Positions 1 through 12,900 of a stretch of DNA of 64,000 bases are shown in pieces. The notes beneath the pieces are model-generated. The model saw only the letters and a program-made list of their open reading frames with translations. It did not search any database and was not told where the DNA came from. The stretch spans positions 16,304,587-16,368,586 of the forward strand of contig NC_071333.1 in assembly GCF_010183535.1 (NCBI RefSeq). Direction: 5' to 3'. Origin of the DNA: Caenorhabditis remanei. Lineage: Eukaryota; Nematoda; Chromadorea; Rhabditida; Rhabditidae. Position numbers and translations under genes: made by a program. Within the stretch, counting starts at the first letter, position 1, and each line of letters starts with the position of its first letter.

Positions 1-322
1 ACAGATCTTGTTTATCTGCAGGCTTATCCAAGTCGTCCGAGAAATCATAATCAAAAGAATTTGGATTTGTCAGCGCCGTTTCATCAACTATCACGATTGC
101 TGGAAATAGAATCTTCAATTTTCAGAATTAGATTTCACTTCCTGTTTCCCGGAAAAATGTCGAAAAAAAAAGGATTAGAAAATTGAAATAAATATCAAAA
201 GAAAACTTACGTCCTCTTTTGAACTTCGGAATCTCATGTGTTATATTTTGTTCTTGCCGCTTAACCTTCTCACATAACACCAAAGTTATGAAGAATAATA
301 ATAAGAGTTCCAGAAGAAGCAT
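1..322 (-). CDS. Partial gene: unrecognised protein with N-terminal signal sequence (runs off the window start)
   Basis: Reading the minus strand, an ATG at 322 opens a very hydrophobic stretch (MLLLELLLLFFITLVLC) followed by a basic region (EKVKRQEQ), as in a signal peptide or a signal anchor. Exon 1 is 322-211 and ends at a consensus GTAAGT donor. The acceptor TATTTCCAG lies at about 105-100, and exon 2 (99-1) stays open to the window edge, encoding an acidic Asp/Ser-rich stretch. The frame is continuous across this 111-base intron. I chose the ATG at 322 because the upstream in-frame codon at 364 is TTG. I do not recognise the family. It is probably secreted or a single-pass membrane protein. 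The rest of the gene lies outside the window, so its length and function cannot be judged. Confidence 0.5.
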
Positions 323-364
323 TGTTCTTCGATTTGGTTCAGCGGGGGTCGAAATGTTCTCCAA

Positions 365-2300
365 AACAGAGAAACAGAAGATTGACGGCGGTCTGAAAAC
401 AAAATGAAGAGAATTGTGGGGTCATTGTACAGAAGATAGAGAAGGGCGGGGTAAAGAAATCGAGAACGTTCAAGGGTGAGGGTTAGAGGTCTAAAATAAA
501 TGACCGTTTTAATTGGATGGAGGGGTAGGCAGTGAAAAATATGTCCAATGTCAAATGATCTCGTGTTGCTTTTTTGAGAGAAATAAAAAGAGAAAGAAGA
601 CAAATGTTCAATTTCTGATAAAGTTGATAAGTCAATCATAAGACTTTTTTGGGTAAAGTTCGATTTGCAAATCTCACGAAAATAATAGTCCAATCACCAA
701 ATGTCAGATAGAAAGTACACTCTTCGAATTGGAAATTCAAATGGAAATCAGAAATTCAAAGACAATTGTGATAGAAGGAAATTTGACCAAACTTCAGATA
801 AAAAGTTATCAGAACTTCTGTTTTATATTTGTTTGCTTTTACTTTTTTAAACTAGTTTTCACACGGTTTTCTCTTTTTTTCCGCATACCTCAATTGAGGA
901 ACTAAAATTTACCAAAATTACTACCACGTAGTATTGTATTGCTATAAATTTCTTCACGTTTTCCCTTTTTTGCATTAAAAATACGCGGAAGGTTGGTCGA
1001 AATGGCCAAAATGATTTGATAACAAAGTCGAGAGAATTTGGGAGGTCGGTCTTGAAATAGTTTTCTGTTTTTCAAAACGGAATGTTTTATTCTTTTTTAT
1101 TCTTACTACGCCATAAATGTATTAGTACCCCGTAGTACCCACAAGTATATAACCTTGAATTCCAAGTTTTTGGGTGTCTGTGACAGGAGGTCACTGACAC
1201 GCTTCTCGAATAACTTTGGCACTTTGGCGACCAATCATTTGAGAATCTCTAAATCTCTTTGTGTTGGCAAGTTCAGTAACGGTTTTCTCTCTATCAAATG
1301 ACCTTTTAATCGCGGCAAATGGACAAACGATACAAACAAATCAAAAACGATTTTATCTTGCGTCGTCTCAATTGAAATCAAATAAAATCGAATGACCATG
1401 GCGGTATTGGTTGATTTCAGAATAACTTGAAAAGTATTTGGAATCTAAATTTTACAAGTTTCAAAACCAAATATTAAGGGTCCTCTATTCATGTCTTTCT
1501 CCGGTCATCCAGCTTTTACTGGTGTAGCATAAGTGGCATGTCCCTCCTACAATAAATAAATACATACATACAAAGGGTTTTTGCATACATAGTAGTAAAA
1601 ATGTTATTGTGACAAAGTAAGCCTATGGTTTTCAGATTTACAATTTATATAACAAAACTGAAGACAAAAAAAACAATCACATAATTAAGACAACAAAAAT
1701 GAACTAATTATTTTTTACATTGGTTGCCATGATAAAGTGATTGATAGATTGCCATTGAAATTGAAAACAAAACAGTAAACAATATTTGATTGAAATTTAA
1801 AAATATATCTAATAGTTCTGATTTTGAAAAATAAAGAAGAAGAATACGAATGCTGAGAAAATAATAATGCGTTCAGGAAAAAGAACAACTGAAAAAGGTT
1901 CGCCGCTCTCAAGAAGGTACACACAATTTAGGTGAGTGTAATTAGACAGTAAGCTAGTTTCTGCCAGGACAATATTGCTACGCAGACATACATCGGAAAC
2001 ATAATGAAAGAAACAATGAGAAAAAATTTGTTAGGTGGTGAAAAAAGTTGCAAATTTGCAACAAAATTTGAAAACGTCTCTCGCGCGATCACTCAGACCT
2101 AATTGATAAAAATAATTGTTATGTCATCGTTATCATTTATTTATTCATTTAATCAAACAACCGGATTTTCTCAACTTGAGAAGGCTCAATCAATTCAAAT
2201 CCAGTCTTTTTCATTGCATATACATTTAGATTTGTCATTTGTGTCACTATTGTGAAACGGTGGAAAATATAATGAAAAGGGAGAAGCAGGCATTTAGAAA
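365..2300. other. Intergenic DNA, AT-rich, possible non-LTR retroelement tail
   Basis: I see no convincing exon here. At about 1480-1575 a unique-looking segment runs into AATAAATAAATACATACATAC. This kind of short-period 3' tail is typical of some non-LTR retrotransposons, but no coding part is attached. Confidence 0.35.
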
Positions 2301-3991
2301 TTAGATGGATCTGTTCATCTGATTTTTCCGTTGGACTAATCCGCGGAAAACAGACCAATCGTGATTGGTCCGGTCTGCCTGAACAGCAGAAAGCCGGGTA
2401 GAGTCCGTATTTCTCTGAAAAACAAAATGTTACTATTTTCCAAACCAATGTTTAAACCTTCATCAGGAAATCCTGCTGTTTTCTGTACATCCTCTTGTAC
2501 ATTTTGTTCAATAGCGCCTTCACCAGATTCATCTCGTTGCGTAAACGGAAAACATCCCTTTTCAATTTCATCATATCCCTTTCTTTCTCAACAGCTGAGA
2601 AAGAATCATCAAACGCTTTTGTTTTCGGGATTTCTGGAATGATTCCTTGTGAGTGTCATGAAAAAAAAACAAATTCTATGAAAAGTACCACCTGCTGCAA
2701 GTAATTAGATATGCAAACTCAGTGTGTGTTTTATGGTGTTCATGATTTGTGATTTTGGAGGTATTTTTAAAATTTAAATGAAAACTAATATAAGTTAGTA
2801 TTTCCACACACGTTAACTTCCAATTGGTCAAAGTTATCAACAAGTGTATAAGTTGATGACCTTCAAAACTTCAGTGGAATTTGTTCGTATCTTTTCATCA
2901 TATAAGTTTAGATAATTGATACGAATGAAATTATTTTAAAATTTTTAATGTTGGAGAAAACTAAAGTTGAGTTACCATTCTTGCTTTAACAAAAGTGAAA
3001 CATCAACCGGAGAGTAATATCATACTCAAAATGGGAAAATCAGCTGTTATTGGTTACTATAGTTCACCTCGTTCATATCACAGGGGTACCTTATGTTTTT
3101 TCCCCATAACTTCACTTTTTGTTGTTTTTCAGCTTTTTTCTTACTCACCATATACAAACGGTAGCCTTGTTGTTGTAACCGGTTCGGTTGTAGAACTAAC
3201 TTCCAGCATTGCCTGTTCTGCTTTAAGGTTCCTTGTTATGTCTGCTGATATCTGATAAAAATTGATAAAAAAATAACGGCTGAAAAAAAACTCCAAAAAA
3301 CGCCTACTTCTTCCGGCTGAACTAAACTTCGAATCGGTGTCATGGACATTGTTATAACGGGTTCCTCGTTTACTGAGAGATCCCCGAACTTAGTAGGTAA
3401 TGGCATAGAGTTTTGAATACCTGGAATCATTTCTATAAAATAGGTTTCACTGGTTTTGGCTTTAATAACTTACCAGAATCAGGAAGAAATCGTTTGGATT
3501 TCGAAATTTCAAGAGGATCATGAGTGGTAGTTGATGTGTGATCCATGTCGTTCTGAAGTGCATAATTTCTCTTTCAGTTTTGAATCCTAGCAACAAAAAA
3601 CCTACATGATGACGGTGTGCCGCCGATTCCAGGTTCTTTTTGTACACTGGTTGCAAATTTGTCTTCAAATTATTCCATTTCTCCAATTTATCTTTGTCAT
3701 AATAATCCTACTTACAAAATTTTCATGATTACCGTATTTTGAATGACTCACTTTGATTTCTTGATGTGTCACATTTACAGTTTCAGCTTCTGGAAACGCA
3801 ATTTCCTCATCGTATACAGTGTTATCTTTTGGATCAGGTGGTGCTACTGATACCGGGAAGAACCAGCCACCAACTGTTAGTTGCGCTGAAATGGATTGGC
3901 CTGATATCAAGCCAGGTAAGATAAAGTTCTTACCGGTTACATAAGGAATTAAGAATAATAGAAGTAGAAATACAACCATGTTCCTTTTCAT
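2301..3991 (-). CDS. Unrecognised multi-exon protein with signal peptide and C-terminal coiled coil
   Basis: The start at 3991 gives a signal sequence (MKRNMVVFLLLLFLIPYVTG). Exon 1 runs to 3716 (GTAAGT donor). Short downstream exons keep one frame: about 3664-3608 (weak acceptor), about 3548-3478 (frame NDMDHTSTTTHDP), about 3434-3325 (frame MIPGIQNSMPLPTKFGDLS), 3254-about 3150 (frame ISADITRNLKAEQAML) and about 2640-2463. The last of these encodes a Lys/Glu/Arg-rich heptad-like helix (VEKERDMMKLKRDVFRLRNE), probably a coiled coil. A final exon of about 2420-2301 ends in TAA. Apart from the signal sequence the predicted product is polar, which suggests a secreted or type II membrane protein. 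I do not recognise it. The internal exon borders are the weakest of the multi-exon genes in this list. It is divergent from the receptor gene at 4367. Confidence 0.5.
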
Positions 3992-4366
3992 CTTCAAATC
4001 AAGAATGAGAAGTTGTTAGTCGAGACCGAGAAGTCTCCAGCTGTGAGCTCATCAAATGGATCTGGGTCAAGATCCGGAACAAGACAAAACTGTGGCTGAA
4101 CAAACACCACAGACTAACACCAGGAAACGAATAATAGGGAATTAAATAAGAAAATAAGAAAAACGACTGGAAAAGCAGAAGAAAATGGAAGAAAAGGGGG
4201 GAAGGGGGGAGTAATTGATGACATTGACTGAGTGGATCGTTTTCGTTTTGTATGTTTCAAGCACTCACTTTTCTTTCTTCTCATTTCTCTCACTTTCACT
4301 TTGATTTTATGTTTTTCCATCTTTTTTCTCTTTTTTCCAGAAGTTTTTATTCCAGAATTGGCAAAT

Positions 4367-5703
4367 ATGACAACATGTCAGGGAATCGACGTCTATCCGT
4401 TCATATTTCTAAGAGTGCTAACAATTTCCTGGCATGTTCAAGCACCATTCAATTTTTATGCATTCTATTGTATAGTTTTTGTATCTCCTAAAGTTATGAA
4501 ATCTTTCAGGTATTTTTCGATACAAAAAAGCTACAAAATTTTCAAAAATATACCACAGATGGCATTTGTTAGTGTACCAGTGCTCTACAACATTTCTAGA
4601 TTTCTCGTTCTCCATGGGTATCACACCGGTGGTAATTCCTGCGATGCCTATCGGATATTCTGTGGGGTTATATAGGAATATTATGAACTGTCATCAGATG
4701 CTCACACTGTCACTTGTATGCATGACAACATCAGCGTCCACCACAGTGGAAATTTTCTTCTGGAGATGGCAAAACATTATTCTCCCGAATTCCAGGTGTT
4801 GAAGTACCAATTTAGAAGGGAAACTTATCTATCTTGCAGGTTGAAACTAAGAACTTTCACATATTATAGTATCTGGATATTCGCTTTGTCACTTTTATTT
4901 GGAAGTATTGGTCTTATACACAATCATTTGGATTCGGATCAAGAATTCTTGAGGTTTAAGCTGAAATCCATTTATTCTTGTGTGGGTTTTTTATTTGAAC
5001 AACCTGGAGTTTATATTTGTGAACCTGAAAAGTACCTGTGGGTTGTGATATACGGTTTTATTTCATGCAGTATCGGAGGGTTTTTTCTTGTACTATTTGT
5101 CTATCAATCATTACAAGCAATTAATCAAATGGCAACAAACCGTAGTGCATACGCAAGAAATGTTCAGAAGAAGTTGATTTATCTTCTATGTGCGCAGGTG
5201 TAGTTATGAATACCAGCAATAACGTTTTAGATAAAATAATTCAGATGATGTTCCCAATGGGCGCGTATGCAATTGGTGGGACTACAATTGTAATTAGTTT
5301 ATCTCTTCAGTTAGTTTGGATGCAGCGTAAGGCATATTTTAAAAACGCAAATAGCCTGTCACCAAGGCAAGATATTTCAGAGGCGTTTAACTTTGCGATA
5401 TTAATATTTTCCAATTACGGCTTGGCTGCTTCTATATGCTTGATAGTTTGTAATGAGCCATACTTGCGTCACACAAAACGACTACTTACTTGTGGTAAAC
5501 TACAGTGTTACCGATCTCTTATCATTCTTGTTTGATTTTCAGAGTTTGTTCCAGACGACGTAACAGCCAAAGTGAAGTTGTGTGTGAAACGTATTCAAAA
5601 CCTACTGAATTGTTTTAAACTGTTTCATTTTTTAGATATAAGACTGAGTAAGAAAGGATCTCCTGTTATTCGAGTCAGCGACCGGAGTGCTGTCAACACA
5701 TAA
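4367..5703 (+). CDS. Seven-transmembrane chemoreceptor-like protein (Str superfamily, Srh/Sri/Srd-like)
   Basis: Exons 4367-4509, 4559-4795, 4840-5197, 5245-5494 and 5543-5703 join without breaking the frame (382 residues). A further 45-base intron inside the last exon (5591-5635) is possible and keeps the frame. The introns are 44-50 bases with CAG acceptors. The N-terminus has the arrangement common in the nematode str superfamily: a first helix, then FYAFYCIVFVSPKVMKSFRW and a second hydrophobic helix with an IPAMPIGY segment. Later helices include TYYSIWIFALSLLFGSIGLI and VVIYGFISCSIGGFFLVLFV, followed by a basic loop (RNVQKKLIYLLC). These receptors normally act in the cilia of chemosensory neurons through G proteins. 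Subfamily assignment is by pattern only. The extreme C-terminus is the least certain part. Confidence 0.7.
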
Positions 5704-6932
5704 TGAGGAATAATTGTTCGTTTTTCTACAACGAATAAGATATTCTCACCGTCAGATTATTTTGTTCATCTGTTGTCTTTTTGGGTACCAGTCATCTAAA
5801 AACATTTGTTAAGTAGCAAGTGATTTTATAATATTTTTATATATGTACAGTTTTGTATACAGTTTTTTACAGTTATACGAAATTTCTGCTCTACTCTTTT
5901 TTCATCTAACTTTTATCAGATTATTAAGGCATAAAGCACATTTTTTTCTGATTCTACTATTTTTCTTTATAGTTAGTTTTTCTATTTACCTCACGTGAGC
6001 GCATTTTGCAGTAGAGCGAGCTTTCCACTTTTGGTGTATTTCATCATTTTCGTTTCGATTTTTTAGTCATATGACACAAAACGTTTACCTTATTTATCAA
6101 TCTCCGTTCAGCTATTTTTTCTCGAGAATCTGAAAACTGTTCGAGTAAAAGTTCTGTGTACCTTAGTTGTCTTATGTTTTTTTGTTCTTCAAATATAACC
6201 AGCTTCTCTCGACTAGTTCGAACAAAGTTTTATAGGTTTCCTGGCTTCAAAACTTGGTGATTCCCATATAAAATGGTTTAATTATTTTACTATTCATTTG
6301 ACCTATCATCATTTTTTGATATCCCCCGTTTTCATGGTTATGTCATAATTGGAAATCGAGCCTCTCTGAAATCAAATTAATTTACCCTATAATGTATATG
6401 ATTTCACTAGTTTCTACTTCTTTTCAATTCATCTTCTCATTTTTTCATTAGACACTCAAAAACTATATTCTTCACTTCATGTCAGATTCCATAACGCGCA
6501 TGAGTATCATGAAAAAGTAACATTTCTCCTTAAATTTTAAACTCACCCAACACTTTACCACATTTAGTGAGAAATTACCTTGTCGAATAAGTAAAACGTA
6601 GTGATATCTGAAATAGGGGAAAAATATTTAAGATTTTCCAATCATTTCTTTTTGACTCTAGTCAATTAAAAACATTTTTTCGTGAATTAAAAAAAAATTA
6701 TTTATCCGTAAAAATAAATAAGACTATTTTACCCGTAGTACTTACACGTATTGGATGAAAGAATTCACAATAATTGTTATGAGACAATTGAAAGAATAAT
6801 TGAAAAGAATAGATTCGGTAGAATGAGAAATGTAAATCAGATCACAGTGGGAAACGATAGAGCATTTCGAAGAGAGAGAGAGAGACAGAGAGGAGAGGAC
6901 GATCTTGAGAAGAAAGAAAAAGTGGACGGCGA
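5704..6932. other. Intergenic, AT-rich, no gene seen
   Basis: This lies between the convergent ends of the receptor gene and JmjC copy A. No exon is supported. A GA-rich stretch at about 6870-6920 follows the stop of copy A and probably belongs to its 3' UTR. Confidence 0.5.
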
Positions 6933-9900
6933 TCAGATTGAGGAAGGTCCTGCAGTTTGCTGGGATTGAGACGAAGAAGGAGAATTTGGAGTTGCATCCT
7001 TGTCTTCCACGTAGGGGGCTGTGGAAGGTCCAGGAGTTTGCGGTTGGGATGGAAGTGAAGAGGAAGGTCCTGGAGTTGGCCCATTCTCACTTGAACTTTC
7101 TGGAACCTTGCAGTCCGGTACGAATGCATCAAAGATGTCACACAGATCTTTCTCAGAGAACATGTGTACAAACTTGATCTTCTTACTTTTGTATTTTTCT
7201 CTGAAAAAAACATGTTTCTCAAAAAAAATTGCTAATATTTCTTACGGAAGATCGCACTGGCTGCAAAAGTCATTGGTCACTTCTTTTCCGTTGACAATTG
7301 ATACCGTGTACCGACAGATATTAAATACTTCGGTTCCGCAGACTTCGCATCGTGGATTATAATCATCAGACCAACGAAGTTTGAGGCGATAATTGTTAGA
7401 TTCGAGGTAGTCCTGATACCATTTCGTATGGGCTAAGCTCCTGAAATACTTAAATGAGCCTTGAGACTTAAAGTTCTGAAGTAATTTACCTGATCATAAT
7501 GTTCCTCATCAACCGGTACATTTCAGGATCGTTCACAAACTTCTTATTCTTGGCAGCAAGCCACACCATCTGAATCACAGGAACTTGGTTGTACTTGTTT
7601 GACTCCATGTAGTGGTCAAACGCCACCATCGAAGTTGCGAGTTGGGTGAATGTTGGCTGCCCGACGTTCCAGGAGACATTTTCACAATATCCATTTGATT
7701 GAACGAAATGGAAGCATCCGGTGTTCAGATACACTAGCTCATCTGCCTTTTGCTCAAACTTGTAGAAGGGGATGTTTTTCTCCACAAGTTTGTCCTCTCC
7801 CGGCCAGTAGTCCAGATCGTGGTAGTCGACTTTGTTCTCCTTTGTAAGTCGCTCGATTTCGCCCCAATACTCGTACGGGATGGCGTACCATACGCAGCTT
7901 CCGGGTCCTCTGTTCCAATTGATACTTGCCATCAGGGAGTTCTCCATGTGGGCGGCAGTACGGCATCCGCAGCTCTTCACGTACAACTGTACAGTGTTCA
8001 CTCCTAAGACCTTCACAGCAAGCAAATTGAGCATATTGTTTCTGCCGGTGGGTCTTAAGAACTCTGGGAGCTTTTTCAGCGACTGAAATAACTTAAAGTT
8101 AGCAAACGCAAAATGAAACTGTAACCACTGACCTCAAATTGAGCAGAGTAGTGCTCCTGGAGCAAATCGATATTTGATCCGAAACGAATCCACGGAAGAG
8201 TTCGATCCAGCTTCTGTTTGTTATAATAACCATTTTTTGGAGGGAGATGGATTTTTGGCATTGTGGCTGCGAATTCTTTCAGCTTTCTCTCTGCCTCTTC
8301 TGTATTCTCACTGTCCAAAACTGCGTCATAAACTGTAAGAAAAAAACACCGATTAAGCTTAACGCAATATAACTTACTCTCTTTGGCGTGTTTATAATCT
8401 GCTTTCATGCCACTTTCGAAATCTTTCATCAGTACTTCTTCATCATCAACAATAGGGACTGTCCATGTATCCTCTCCTTTATAGCTTTTATTCTGGTCCG
8501 CAGCCTGTGGAACTTGGTAGAGGACTTTGATCTCTTCCTCTGGCACGACTTTGGCTATTTCCTCACGCGAAAAAAGATTTGTATCGATATCGAGAACCTT
8601 GAAAACTCCACTTATAACTGTGACCGGAGCTTTTGTCGCAGTTTTTTCAAACTCCGGAGACAGCACTTGTTCTTTGTTTTCGACTTCAAGAACAGGGCAG
8701 GCTCGGCGGCATTTGTCCTTCTCCTCAGTGTTTGGTGAACCATCACTATAAAAAACTGCTTCTTCTTCGAACAATTTTTTGTCTGGATCCGGACGTTTCA
8801 GCTCCTTTGATTTTTGGTACACAGTGTTTATCTGGCTTTGAGTCCAGTTAGCTGCTTCCTTCAATACATGAGCCGATGTAATGTTGTGAGAATGATACAT
8901 CGGACCCGTCAAAGAGATTCTTGGAGGCGGAGGAAGTGGGACAGAAGGTGCAACTTTTGTATTCCGGGGTTTCTCCTCACATGAAACCACTTCCGTGCAG
9001 AGCTTCTTCAAATATTCTGTACAATGACGATAGTCATCTTGATCTGGGAACTGTGTTTCCAGATCGAAAACACGTCTCATGTAGTGGCAATCGACACCTT
9101 CCTAAATATGAAACATTATTTTTCACCGGTTTTTAAGTATTTTAAACGCACCATCCGCTTTTTAATTACATTCGCTACTACGTTCCTTTTGATCGGCGGC
9201 ACTCGGTCTTTCTCTTCTTTTTTCTTGTCTTTCTCTGTCTCTTCCGCATGAATGGTTATCAGTTTATGGGTGATTAACCAGTTCCATGAGTGCTCGCGGA
9301 GCTCTCTCTTCTTTCTTTCCTCCTCTGTCTCCTTTATCGCTTTTTTCTGTTTCTGCAAATCAATATAATTTGGATTTTATTATCAAATGTGCTCAATAAC
9401 TTACTCGTGGCCCTTTCTTTTTGTTCTCTTTTTGTGGCTTCCTGGTTTTGACACTGATCCCGACGTGCTCCTCTTGCTCCTCTTCCTCAATGCCCTGGTC
9501 TGAGGTAGTGGGCCTTTGATTAGATGTTGATGGTTCTTCGTAATCCATATCATACTGTTCTTCAACTTTTCCTTCCGGTTTTGAATCAGATTCAGGATTC
9601 AGGGGGAAGTTGATTCCTGGAGGTGACGAAGTGGTGGCATTGTTTCTCAAATCCTCTGGTGTAGCCTGAAGTGGAAAAGATCTGTCATCTGTATTCAAAG
9701 CTAATTCTGGTGTCTCTTCTGTGTCATTCTGTTCATTTTGCTGATCCACTTCCATATCAATTCCATTATCTTCATCTTCTCCTGCAGCTGCACTCATCTC
9801 ATTCTCAGTCGAGTTTGGTCTTGTTTTTTCATTTTCTGTTTGTAGAATATCTTTGTCTTGAACTTGATTGACAGGAACTAGTGCATTTTGGGGACTCTGC

Positions 9901-12900
9901 TCATTCACTTTCGTTTTATTTCCATCATCTACTTTTTGTCCTCCAGTCATTTTCTTTTTATTTGCGTCTGCTGTGGAAGATGTTTCAACTCGATCCCACT
10001 CTTCGTGAATGGTATCATCTGAAAGTAAAAAGAAACTTCAATATTTTGTCATAAACCATTGTAATATACCTCCATCTGTGGAAAAACTATATTTCACAGT
10101 CCTGTTTGAGCCGGTTGAAAGAGTCTCTGGATAGACGGGAGCAGAAACTGCAGATATTTCCTGGGCTGGCACAAAAGACGATGAGGTAGAAGGAACGTCA
10201 GAAATTGAAATGATGGGAGCAGAAGATGTTGATTGGCCTTCTGAATTCAATGATTAAATTTTTATGAAAAGATTGTGTTTAACTCACCTTCTGAATTTAT
10301 TCCTGGAACTTCTGCAGACTGTCCGACAAGGAGCTCTCTGCTTCTTAGTTGAATTCTTTTTTCTGGAGGTGTTTGAACTGGAAGCCTTACGTATCTCCTG
10401 CGCGTGCTGCTGCTGCTGGGTACTGCAGGCACCGAAGAAAATGCAGAATTCTGTGAATCAACTTCATCATCAATTTGAGAATTTACTTCTTCGACTGAGG
10501 GAGTTTTCGCTTCTTTTGTCTTAGAAGAAGCAGTTCTTCTGCGTTTTTGAGTTCCTGCGCCTCCACGTCTTCGTTTCCTTCTTTTTTTAGCTCCAGAAGT
10601 TGCTTCCTGGCTCGTCGAGGGTGATTCTTCCTCTGCGACATGTTCGTTTCCTTCAAGCTGTTCTTTTGCATCCTCTATCTCTGTAGTCGGCACAGTGAGC
10701 GAAGACAAAGAAGGCTGGATTTCCATTGGTTTCTGCAATGACAGATGATTTTCCCGGTCGACGGCAAGATCCACTTTTTGGTTGGGAGAGCACTCCGAGC
10801 GTTGTGGTTCTTGCTCGTTTGCTTGCGGTTGAAGAGTATTTGATAGTTCTCCTTCATCCATTGGAATTTCCTTGCCATTGTTTCTCAAATCCTCTGATGT
10901 TTGTCTGATTAGACGTAGAGAAAATCTGTCATCTATCATTTCAGCTGATTCTGTTGTCTCTTCTGTGACATCCTCTTGAATTTTCTCAAGAGCCGGATTG
11001 ACAGGAACTGTTGCACTTTGGGAACTCTCCTCATCCCCTTTCTTTCGATGTCCATCATCTACGGGTTGTTCTGCAGATGCAGTTGTCTCTTTTTCATTTG
11101 TGACTGCTGTTGAAGAAGTTTCGACTGGAATCGGCTCTTTGTCAATGATATTATCTGAAAGTAAAAAGAACATTGAATCCTTAGTCATTAACCATTATAA
11201 TATACCTCCATCTGTGGAAGATTCCTGTCTCGTCAGGGTTGTTCCTTTTTCTGCGACATGTTCGTTTCCTTCAAGCTGTTCTTTTTCTTGCTCTATCTCT
11301 GTAGTCGGCACAGTAAGCAAAGATAAAGAAGGCTGGATTTCCACTGGCTTCTGCAATAGAAGATGTTCTTCCCCGTCGACGCGTTTATGGCTTGGAGAAG
11401 CTTCCGAGCATTGTGCTTTTTGTTTGTTTGAGTACGGTTGAGGAGTAATTGATGGTTCTCTGTCATCAATTGTACTTTCCTCCTCATTGTTTCTTGAATG
11501 CTCTAGTGTAGTCTGAGGAAGTGGACGTGGAGAAAATCTGACATCTGCCTTTCCAGCTGACTCTGATGTCTCCTCTGTGACAACCTCTTGAATTTGCTTG
11601 AGAGCCGGATTGGCAGAAACTCGTGCATTTTGAGGTTTCTGCTCATTCTCTGTTGTTTTATTTCCATCATCTACTTCTTTTCCTCCAGTCATTTTCTTTT
11701 TATTTGTGTCTGCTGTTGAAGAAGTTGGAACTGAATCCGACTCTTTGTTAGTTTTATTACCTGAAAGTAAAAAGAAAATTAAATCTTTAGCTATAAATCA
11801 TTATAATATACCTCCATCTGTGGAAGGACTTAATAGCGCATCGATGTTGAACCCGGCTAGACGCTGAATTGAACCTGTCTTTGGATAGACGGGAGCAGGA
11901 GCATTTTTCGAGATTGCTGATAAAGTTTCACCACCACTTTGTTGGTTTTCCTGTGATCCCAAAAGAAAATAACAATGAGGATAATCATAATTTGTACTGG
12001 TTGCAATCGTCGTGCCGTTGGGATCAGAAGAGGATGATTGGTTTTCTGATTATATTATCAAAAATTTTGTGAGAAGACAAATGTATCACTCACTTTCTAA
12101 ACTCTTTTTTTGAAACTCTGCAACAGACGAAGCGCATTGAATTCCCAGGGATCCCTGCAGCGGCAGATGCTCTCCCATGCCGAGGCCAGTAACTTCATCG
12201 CTTCGAGAACCCGCCGAGTGTATTGGTCCTTTTTTTGGTGTTTGGGATCGTTTGTTGAAATTCAAATAGTTCTTCCAATGACGCTCTGGAGTAGTTATTA
12301 CATTAATTATTTTAACATGTTTTTGTTGAAATTCTTACTATTAGAGGATCCAGCACTCCTGGAGGCAGCGGTTTGTCTCTGCCTCTTAGCCAAATTGTTG
12401 ACCTCCTCTACTATCCCAAGGGCAGCAACACGTCCTTGTTGCCTCATCAGGACTGAAAATATATTAATAGTGAAAATTGATGATGTTACTGATACGATTT
12501 GTTCTCACCGACTAATTTTGCACACTTTTGTACATATTGACTTGTTGTTCCAATGTTCGGGCAGTTTTGGCATTCAAATGCACTGTCGAACATTTGTTGT
12601 GCATCGAAATCTTCCGAAGGTATAAATCTTAGGTAGAGAAAACAATTGAGATACCGATCTAAGTCCAGAACCATTGCCTCTGAAATTATTTTTATTGAAA
12701 GACCTTCCGGAAGAAAATAACACGAATACTCATTTGATGCCAATTGCTTTTTTTATTCCAATCAATTGAAGGGAATAACAGTATTCGAAATTATAAGATT
12801 TTTTGATATGTATCATTTTAGAAAGCCCGGGAAAAGATTCTTTTGGAGCCTGTCTGAAAATAGTCTGAAGTTAGTTATAAGACCTCAAGTGCCAAAAATC

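Noticed and set aside
3899..3931. A 33-base GTAAG...CAG candidate intron in the gene at 2301-3991
   Set aside because: It is shorter than normal worm introns and is open in frame, so I left it as coding; it could be an optional intron.
6751..6969. Plus-strand frame at the 3' end of JmjC copy A
   Set aside because: GA-rich shadow opposite the terminal exon of copy A.
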